NCBI RefSeq assembly: GCF_932274485.2
Contig: NC_065880.2
Location: 93,630,730-93,694,729, forward strand
DNA length: 64,000 bases
Direction: 5' to 3'
Source of the DNA: Patella vulgata
Taxonomy: Eukaryota; Mollusca; Gastropoda; Patellidae
Of this stretch, positions 57,185 to 64,000 are shown piece by piece (positions within the stretch are counted from its first letter, which is position 1; every line of letters starts with the position of its first letter). The notes under the pieces are model-generated. The model was given only the letters and a program-made list of their open reading frames with translations, was not told where the DNA came from and did no database searches. A program made the translations under genes and the position numbers.

Positions 57185-57455
57185 TTCGTAACTAATATTT
57201 GGTTCAATTTATTTCAATAATTCGCGTTAGCAGTTGGGCACCAACGGAGACAACCAACGAGGTTGGGCAGGAAATCCTACTCCTTGTTACGATCAGGTTG
57301 GGCAGGAAATCCTACTCCTTGTTACGATCAGGTTGGGCAGGAAATCCTACTCCTTGTTACGATCAGGTTGGGCAGGAAATCCTACTCCTTGTTACGATCA
57401 AGCGTGGAAATGGAATCACTTGATTTAATGACAGACCTTGCATCACGCTGTAATC
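57185..57455 (-). mobile_element. family A SINE with internal 35-bp expansion
   Basis: Standard ATTTCAATAATTCGCGTTAG, ACAACCAACGAGGTTGGGCA, four 35-bp units, then ATTTAATGACAGACCTTGCA at the head side. Confidence 0.75.
57240..57395. repeat. 35-bp tandem repeat expanded inside a family A SINE
   Basis: About four nearly identical copies of CAGGTTGGGCAGGAAATCCT plus ACTCCTTGTTACGAT. The unit is the normal SINE segment GAGGTTGGACAGGCGACCCT plus ACTCCTTGTCACG, copied in place. Confidence 0.85.
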
Positions 57456-57984
57456 AATGAGTTAGATGATGATGTCATATGTTTTCCCCGGTGTTTACAT
57501 GTCACACATTCAAATTTAGTTCATCGATAAACGTCCTGAAGCGTCATACATTTTTGCGGTTAGAAATTGGGAGAGATGATCATTAGTTTACTAGTCCGCG
57601 GGTTAAAGTTAGGTCTGGATCGAGGTGTTTTGATTGTTGGCCTTGACCTTTGTATATCAGGCTGGTTTTTCTGATACCCATATGGAGAGTCCAAGGGAAG
57701 AACGATCTAATTCACATTTTTGTCTTTTCGCATAAAAGGCAAAACAGACTTTTGGACGAGAATGTTTGACGCGAACAGACCAACGAGTGGGTTTATTTAC
57801 AACTTTAAAATGATGTTTAATACGAATCATAATTACCAGTACAACTGACTTCAACTATTCAGGCAAATTAAGGTTCAATAAAGGGTACGATGAACTGGGG
57901 TTTGTTGAAAAAGTGACTTAGATAGTTCTTCCCCGGGGCTATTCATATGTTGTACAGTGTTGGACTAGCGATGACATAGATAAT

Positions 57985-58250
57985 TGGCGTGTAGCGTCTC
58001 GTCGATACAAACTAGTTCATTTCGGTACTTACATATTGTTAAATTTTTATTTCAATAATTCGCTTCCGCGTAGGGGTTTTAGCGTTGGGAGAAAACTGGA
58101 AGACCAGGAGATATCCCATGGGGTTGGGCAGGCGATCCTACTCCTTGTCACGTAGAAGCGGGGAATCGAAACCACGCCACTTGACTCAATGACAGACCTT
58201 ATGATCTAATACGCTCGCGGTAACCATTTGGCGACCCCCCCCCCCCCACC
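57985..58250 (-). mobile_element. family A SINE
   Basis: GACAC-type start is decayed (GTCGATACAAACTAGTTCAT), then the full body and a head with GGGGAATCGAAACCACGCCA and a C-run. Confidence 0.75.
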
Positions 58251-58649
58251 CTTAAAATCAAAAGACCGATCCTCCCAACTCGACTTTATTGATAATGGAT
58301 TTTTCAACGATTTTTGTTTCTCTTCTTTTTTTGTTTTTGCCTATAAACAATACTTTATACAGGATATCGGGATGCGATTGAAATATCAGACATTTTGAAT
58401 ATTGATTTACGTTTTAAACGATTTTTGTTTCCTCTTCTCCTTTGTTTGTGCATATAAACAATATATTATTCAGCAGATTGGCCTGCAAATTGATTTTTTT
58501 TAAAAATGAAATTGAACGTCCAACTTTCTGCACCGACTGAGCTAGTACCGAGTTAAAAGTATAAATTGGACTGAAATTCACGAATGAATCGTCTCTTCTC
58601 CTAGACTGCCCCACAGATTGTGGCTTGGATTGATGACACAAGAAACAGT

Positions 58650-58895
58650 AGACTAATACTTTCTCATTGAGTCAACTCGTGTGGTTTCGATTCCCCGGTT
58701 GTACGTGACAAGGGGTAGGGTCGCCTGTCCAACCTCGTGGGTTTTCTCGGCGTCCTCCCGTTTCCTCCCACTGCTAAAGACCCCTACGCGCGAACGAATT
58801 ATTGAAATAAAATTGAACCATATATCTTAGTCCCGAAATGACCTATGTTTGTGTTTTGAGTGGACGTTAAACCATATCTCTCTCTCCGCTTTAAT
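58650..58895 (+). mobile_element. family A SINE, A box lost
   Basis: TCATTGAGTCAACTCGTGTG, GTTTCGATTCCCCGG, the full body, and the end GAGTGGACGTTAAACCATAT plus CTCTCTC. Confidence 0.75.
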
Positions 58896-60056
58896 TCTCG
58901 GGTCTATAATGTGATACACTAAAGTGCGCCAGTCCGTGTTCCACGTGTTTCATTTCATCAATACTTTGACAAATGCGATTATACTTGTGTATTTAACGGG
59001 TCAATATTGTCCCCGGTGATCTTTCTGGTAGAATATTTCACTATTGATTGCAGATAGCAAAAGAATCTGGTTTCCAAATAATAACACTGTCCACAAATTA
59101 ACCAATTTTTATTTGGTTGGTATACATATTTATCCAGGCCTGGTTATTGTGGTGCAGTCGCATAAATAACGCTAATAAAGATTTGTATTCGTTTGTACTA
59201 TGTGTACAAACATGCACTAACCGCCGCGCTAGTAACTCTACTTGTTACATCTGGTCCCAGAATCCTTTCTATCTAAAATCCAAGCAAAAACATCATTGTT
59301 TTAAACCGCTGGGTGGGTGACTCTGGGATGGACCTTGAACCTCGAGGTTATCTGTCCTTTACTCTAAGCACAGATGACTGTCGAGCACAAGATAAAATAT
59401 GTTCACCAGGTGTCGCCGCTCATTTGGGGACTTCTCGTGGATAGCAAATTTATGCTTAATTGGTATAGGATTTGGGTGTGGCTTTCTTTAAATACGTCGT
59501 TAGATCTTTCTTATTTACTTTCACCATATAAGAACCGTACCTTACTTCAGGTTCTGTCGAAACCTCTTCTCGTTTTTAAAATATTGTTATTGATATATTT
59601 TAATCTAGAAATGTGGAGCAATATTTAATGTTTCCTGCTATATAACCTCCTGTTTCTTTTCTGTTAACTTCAGCCGGTATTCATCTGATGACTTCTATCG
59701 GTAAAGTACATGGATAATACATATAATGGTGGGTAGGTCATACGCTGGTGGATATCCACGCCCAAATGGTGAAATGTTATAGCTTTTGAACAACACGACT
59801 GTTTTATTTGCTGATTTAATGAAGTGGATTCCAATAGGAATGCTCTCGGCCAAAACCGGGATCGAATCCGTTATTATACCAGTGGCATACTCAGTGGGCC
59901 ACTTCCAACTATTAACCTAATATTGAATAGCCCGTGGCCCAAACAAAATGGTGTTCTCTAAATGGACAGATTGGCATTTTAACTCGTTTCTCCATCCTTT
60001 GTTACACATACATTTGCGATTTGAACTGCCCATCCAACCCCTTTCCCCACCCTCAC

Positions 60057-60113
60057 CTCCTTAGCCGATGCCAGTAGCAAACAAAATAGCAATAGCAACA
60101 ATCTCAAAACCAT
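60057..60113 (-). CDS. candidate signal-peptide first exon of an unidentified minus-strand gene
   Basis: ATG 60113 opens MVLRLLLLLFCLLLASAKE, a textbook signal peptide (Arg, a long Leu-rich core, then ASA). It is followed exactly by a donor-like AAGGAG|GTGAGGG, in phase 0. No second exon could be identified at lower coordinates. The only protein-like sequence below it on this strand is the decayed PAN exon at about 55.7 kb, and a link is speculative. It may be chance. Confidence 0.3.
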
Positions 60114-60119
60114 CGCTAA

Positions 60120-60960
60120 GAAAGACAAAACAAACCACATGAATGTGTTGATATGTTTCAATTTAATCTACCGATAGACAAGAGAACAAACAGAATCGTG
60201 AAGAACAATGATAACATAATATATAATAGAACACTGATTTAAGACGGTTATTATTTGTTTACTCCAAACTAACATCTGATCAATTTACACCACAGTAAAA
60301 CATAAAACCAGCTAAACCTCATTGATTTGAGTTGATCTGGTATGTTGTTTATATTGGTAGTAGGATATAATCTATTCGATTAAATTGTTTTGAAACATAA
60401 CGCGAAAGCCGATTTATTTACTCATTTAAGTTAAACTTTCGCCAATGCGAATGAAATACATATCAGATATACTTAAATCGACACTTATATTTCATTTTAG
60501 CATATTCAAGTCATTTAAGTTCATATTTCAATTATATGCAAATCGGAACCAAAAGAGATCTGATGTCTTGTTTCAATTAGTGGTAGGATAAAATCGATTT
60601 GATTAAATTGTTGTTTCGAAATATAATACTGATATATGTTATTAATGCCTTTTGTAGTGTAAACCGCCCCCTAAATTTTCAAAGGCTTATGGCGTATTTC
60701 GGGTGTGGTTGTCAGCTAAGTTTTTACTTTACAATTAAAACTCCGAAAATCAAACCGTGAATCATAATAATATGGACCCTCCTCAAGAAGAGTAAGTTGG
60801 GACTGCCGATGCCCTACTTGGGAAGTGATATCAGGTGTTCCAGAGACTTCTAAATCTACATTCATGATAACCTACGCATACATACACACTATAGCGTATA
60901 TAACATAATATATCAGACCTAATTACAATATTTTATATATTATGATAATCAATGTACAAT
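60120..60960. other. non-coding, likely 3' flank of the calponin-family gene
   Basis: No gene seen. Two similar stretches at about 60350-60400 and 60580-60620 (GTAGGATA, ATCGATT/TCGATTAAATTGTT) suggest a short duplication. Confidence 0.4.
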
Positions 60961-60963
60961 AAT

Positions 60964-61149
60964 TTAGTCGTTAATTGATCTTGGTTTTCCGATGTTCATA
61001 CCAGCTTGACTGGCCCCTTCATTAGAACCCATTTGTAAACTATGTATATATTTCCCAGCTTCCATTTGTTCCTGAGTAAACTCTCTCTTGTGTGCTTCGG
61101 CCATCTTTGGTCCCAGTACTGGTCCTGTCCAATCAGGTTTCGTCTGGGC
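60964..61149 (-). CDS. calponin/transgelin (Mp20-like) family, last coding exon
   Basis: A minus-strand exon of 62 codons begins in phase 0 after a strong acceptor (TCTATTTTGTAG) and ends with TAA at 60966-60964. The peptide includes [38 protein letters not shown] and [15 protein letters not shown]. This is the C-terminal part of calponin-family proteins: the LGPK..A linker, FTxEQ, then one calponin-like repeat of the LQMGSNKGASQxGM form. Such proteins have an N-terminal calponin-homology domain and bind actin in muscle. The CH-domain exons should lie upstream at higher coordinates; none was recognised between 61150 and 64000, so the gene runs off the window. Coding quality is good and nothing looks broken. 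Confidence 0.8.
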   Translation of the reverse strand, partial: AQTKPDWTGPVLGPKMAEAHKREFTQEQMEAGKYIHSLQMGSNEGASQAGMNIGKPRSIND

Positions 61150-61365
61150 CTACAAAATAGATCACACAGAGTATGATTTAATGTGTGAATCATGCAGGTC
61201 ATAGTTCTCATTGCATGAGTCGAACTACAATTGGAATCGACTTAGGTTCATTGATTTCTGGCTTCCATCTTTCTGATGCAAAACAAGAAATACAAACCAG
61301 TTCATTTTCTGCTTCGAAACAGTAGTTGCATTAACGCGGTACTTTTTTTAGACTTTAGATAGATT

Positions 61366-61497
61366 GGGGGGGGGGGGCTAAATTGTTAACGCATGCGCGT
61401 TGCATTAGAAGGTTTTTCATTGGGTCAAGTGGCGTTGTTTCGATTCCCCGCTTGTACGTGACAAAGGGTAGACTCGCCTGTTCAACCTCTGTTTAAG
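61366..61497 (+). mobile_element. family A SINE, 3' half missing
   Basis: A G-run, CTAAATTGTTAACGCATGCG, TTGGGTCAAGTGGCGTTGTT, TCGATTCCCC and TCGCCTGTTCAACCTCTG; the body then stops. Confidence 0.7.
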
Positions 61498-61639
61498 AGT
61501 TTTGAAATATACAGTATGTAAACCATTTGGCTTGTTTTGAATTTATTGATTCGATTTGAATTTTTTATTTTATTTTATTTTTATTATTGATTCGATTTGT
61601 AATTAATTTGTATTGGAATTATTATTGACAGAATTGTCA

Positions 61640-61950
61640 TGAACAACAATGGGTTGGAACCATACTGTTGTTGGTTATCCTCGAGGGGAGGTTTGAAAAA
61701 CCAGAAACCAGACAATATTAATAAGCAAATAACAAGCATGTCCATTGATTACATACGAAAGGCTTGCAAAAACAGGAAATCGGACAATATGAATAATCTT
61801 ATAAAAAGCACGCCCATTGAATAAATACATAATCAGCTAAAAAGCACGTCCACTGGTGACATACGGAAGGCTTGCAAAACAGGAAATCGGACAATATTAA
61901 TAATCAAATAACACACACGTCCATTGATTACATACGAAAGTGCGAGCATA
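61640..61950. repeat. three-to-four copy tandem repeat, about 90 bp
   Basis: Units contain AACAGGAAATCGGACAATAT, TAATAATCAAATAAC, CACGTCCATTGATTACATAC and GAAAGGCTTGCAAA. They are imperfect and one is rearranged. It lies in the intron or 5' region of the calponin-family gene. Confidence 0.75.
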
Positions 61951-62043
61951 CTTGTTTATTTCAGAATCACCATAGAAAATCGTAACCGGATGTCCATTAT
62001 TTCACTTCCGAGTTAACATGTTAACTGTATTTGCAAATTCCGA

Positions 62044-62328
62044 CTATCCGCGCATAATTTAAAAATAGAAGTAGGCCGATACAATAAAATAGTACGTAAT
62101 GAAAGAAAATGTACACTATATAACCAGAACGATAAAGAAGATGAATTTCATTTTACTTTAAGCTGTCCTTGTTATAATGAATTGCGTCATCAATTCATCA
62201 AACCATACTTTTTACGAAAACCTAATATATTTAAATTAATTCAATTATTATCATCCGAATTAAGGAACTTGTCCAAATTTCTCATTTCTGTCGATAAGAA
62301 AAGAACCACTCGATTAAACAATAATTAA
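62044..62328 (+). mobile_element. LINE ORF2 C-terminal fragment, 94 aa open
   Basis: An open plus-strand stretch ending in TAA at 62328 reads LKIEVGRYNK, RNERKCTLYNQNDKEDEFHF, TLSCPCYNELRHQFI and FLISVDKKRTTRLNNN. The R.C..C....DE.HFxxxCP.Y..LR pattern is the C-terminal Cys/His motif of non-LTR retrotransposon ORF2 proteins. The second Cys of the first pair is Tyr here. No RT sequence precedes it, so it is a truncated copy. Confidence 0.7.
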
Positions 62329-62582
62329 ATTTGCCACAGCACCTGATGCAAACAATAGGATAATAAACACCATTTCATTTTAACATTATTGAAAGTTGAA
62401 CTACGAATATTAAAGCAACGAAATTAGTAACACTTAATAATATTTTGTTCTGGCAAGAGCAGTTACTGTAGCATGTTGTTTTGTTGACGTTATACCACAG
62501 TACTTTTATATCCGAATCACCGAGTCTCATAATGCGGTTTTGAAAATTGTTGCCCTGACACGTGTCCACGTGTGTGTTACTA

Positions 62583-62772
62583 GAGACTTTTGGCAAGTGG
62601 AATTTTTCCCATCCGTATCACGTATCAGTATCGTCACGTGGTACGTTGCCTCAATGTAGTTTTAGAGTTTTGGCATATTTTCGCGCCGCGTACGTATAGG
62701 TAGCTGAGCTGAGCTTAATTCTATTACAGCATGATGGCAGTTCTTTACCAAGATCAATATCAGTAAAAGTAA
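62583..62772. mobile_element. truncated copy of the GAGACTTTTGGC TIR element
   Basis: It matches the reverse complement of the right 190 bp of the 4.4-5.1 kb element: GAGACTTTTGGCAAG, CCATCCGTATCACGTATC, CAATGTAGTTTTAGAGTTTT, CTATTACAGCATGATGGCAG. It then diverges. Confidence 0.75.
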
Positions 62773-62789
62773 AGTAAAAAAAAACTTAT

Positions 62790-63640
62790 ATGATAGTGTT
62801 TCCACGTTGTGAAACAACCATTGGCCCAATACTTCGCACCAAATTTGATAAAAAATAAATCACTCTAACATTTGTTATAAAGTAAAACTGCTAACTAATG
62901 AAAGAATAAACGGACAATCGATAGGGTACCCATGATTTACACTTAATTTGAAATATGATTAAAATCGATAGGGTTCCTCGTCTTATGGCCCAAATACTTC
63001 ACACCAAATATGAAAACGCCAAGGAGCGCTGCAAATCAATAAGGTTCATTGTTCAGCCGAAACTATGCAGGAACACTGAATATCAAAAATCCTTTTAAAA
63101 AAAGGTTTTCAAAGAATGGAGAGTATAACTCCGGGACGGAAGATCGCTAACCATTGAATATCAATAAAGTTCATGACCCCAAAGCTTCACACAAAATTTT
63201 AAAAGTGAAGCCTTTATGGCGTGAACAAGGCTTTCAGGGAGCGGGCGCGGAAGGGGGTATATTAAAGAACAGAAGGTCACAGAATGCTGAATATCGATAG
63301 GGTTCGTCCTCTCATCGTCACATATTTGAAAGAAATACGGACAAAGAGGGCAACTCTCGAACAGACGTTTGCGGAGTTCTGAAATCGAAAGGTCCTAGTG
63401 CTCACACCACGTTTCAAAAACAAAATCAGTTAGAAACTGTAGCCTCTATTGCGTTAACAAGTTTTTCGGATAAGGGGGATAACTCCAGAACGATAAGGTG
63501 CGCCAGAAGCGACAGGGACCGTCCTCTCGTGGCCCCAATGCTTTACACTAAATTTGAAACAAATATATCAAAAACTGTAGGCTCTACCGTGCTATTAAGG
63601 TTTTCGGGGAAGTGTGTGTATGTGGCGTGAGGGGTGTGGG
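62790..63640. repeat. very degenerate tandem repeat, about 150-bp period
   Basis: Recurring pieces are ATCGATAGGGTTC, TGGCCCCAATGCTTCACACC, AAATTTGAAA, AAACTGTAGCCTCTA and TTTTCGGGGAAG, in constant order. The best two neighbouring units are at about 63400-63640. Confidence 0.6.
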
Positions 63641-63840
63641 GTAAACGCCGAAACGACAGGTTGTGGGGCGATCTCTAGAAAATTTACGCAGGATGGCAAG
63701 ATCTCGAGAACATTAACTCGATTTCTCCAGATCGTTTACACAGGATGGGAGATTCTCGAGAATATTATTAGGGGATTTCAAGAACATTAAATTGAGATCT
63801 CGAGAAAGTATCACAGGATCGCAGGATCTCGAGGTCTTCT
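63640..63840. repeat. GATCTCGAGAA-rich tandem repeat, about 50-bp period
   Basis: Four or so units with GATCTCGAGAA, ACATTAA and CACAGGATGG follow on from the degenerate 150-bp array. It is short and imperfect. Confidence 0.6.
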
Positions 63841-63983
63841 ACAAACTTTTGCATGACCCCTATACGCTTCCGTATGACTGGTTATAATGTAATTAAACTC
63901 AACTGAATGAAAATAATTGAAGATAATTTACATAAATTAAAGAGACATTCTACGTAATTCTGTGATTTTTTCTTATTTTTTAT

Positions 63984-64000
63984 GTGGTTTAACGTCCTAC
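63984..64000 (-). mobile_element. start of another SINE at the window edge
   Basis: TGTGGTTTAACGTCCTAC is the inverted family B tail; the body would lie beyond the window. Confidence 0.5.

Larger units (their letters stand above)
55860..60050. other. intergenic, SINE-rich
   Basis: A short tandem motif at 56045-56200 (CCAACCATATAGTCGAGT), four family A SINEs at 56.5, 57.2, 58.0 and 58.7 kb, and nothing convincing at 58900-60050 apart from chance open stretches. Confidence 0.5.

Noticed and set aside
57657-57854. Minus-strand 65-codon open stretch with a basic composition
   Set aside because: No family recognised and no convincing splice sites at both ends.

Overview
This is a piece of a eukaryotic, probably molluscan (gastropod or bivalve-like), nuclear genome. 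The evidence is AT-rich DNA, small exons with GT..AG introns, two abundant tRNA-derived SINE families of a molluscan kind, Tc1/mariner, LINE, Penelope-like and MITE remains, many minisatellites, and animal-only gene families. The species cannot be fixed from sequence alone.

Region 1 (about 2.7-20.4 kb, + strand) is a complete ionotropic glutamate receptor gene. I traced 13 coding exons whose lengths sum to 2547 nt (848 aa) with every junction in phase. Its introns hold a 35-bp satellite, several foldback elements, a LINE tail, an antisense Penelope-like reverse transcriptase fossil, a 40-bp minisatellite and SINEs. Region 2 (23.2-26.2 kb, + strand) is a two-exon gene (629 aa) with a signal peptide, a somatomedin-B-like domain and a Methuselah-type GPCR ectodomain. 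It stops inside what should be the first transmembrane helix, so it is either a soluble or single-anchored derivative or a decayed GPCR.

Region 3 (33.7-46.5 kb, - strand) holds two tandem paralogues of one secreted architecture: signal peptide + PAN/apple-like exon, EGF-like exon, and a single-exon fibrinogen C-terminal domain. Intron phases (0 then 1) are the same in both. A decayed PAN exon lies at about 55.7 kb. A diverged copy of the 5' flank and first codons of the second gene lies in opposite orientation at about 30.9-31.1 kb. Together these suggest a small, actively duplicating family of fibrinogen-related proteins, plausibly lectin-like or immune. Region 4 (61.0 kb, - strand) is the last coding exon of a calponin/transgelin (Mp20-like) gene whose other exons lie at higher coordinates, probably beyond the window.

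The rest is repeat-rich. Family A SINEs have a tRNA-like head and a (TC)n tail. Family B SINEs have a tRNA-like head and an (ATTTC)n tail. Both end in the same GGACGTTAAACCCCAT core, and there is one A/B chimera. Several copies have clear target-site duplications. Other elements are a pair of MULE-like MITEs with 9-bp duplications, other TIR/foldback MITEs, an internally deleted Tc1 element, a second broken Tc1 transposase, three LINE 3' ends, and an AT-rich 20-bp satellite flanked by inverted AT-rich arms. Exon borders and products come from reading splice sites and motifs by eye; no database search was run.
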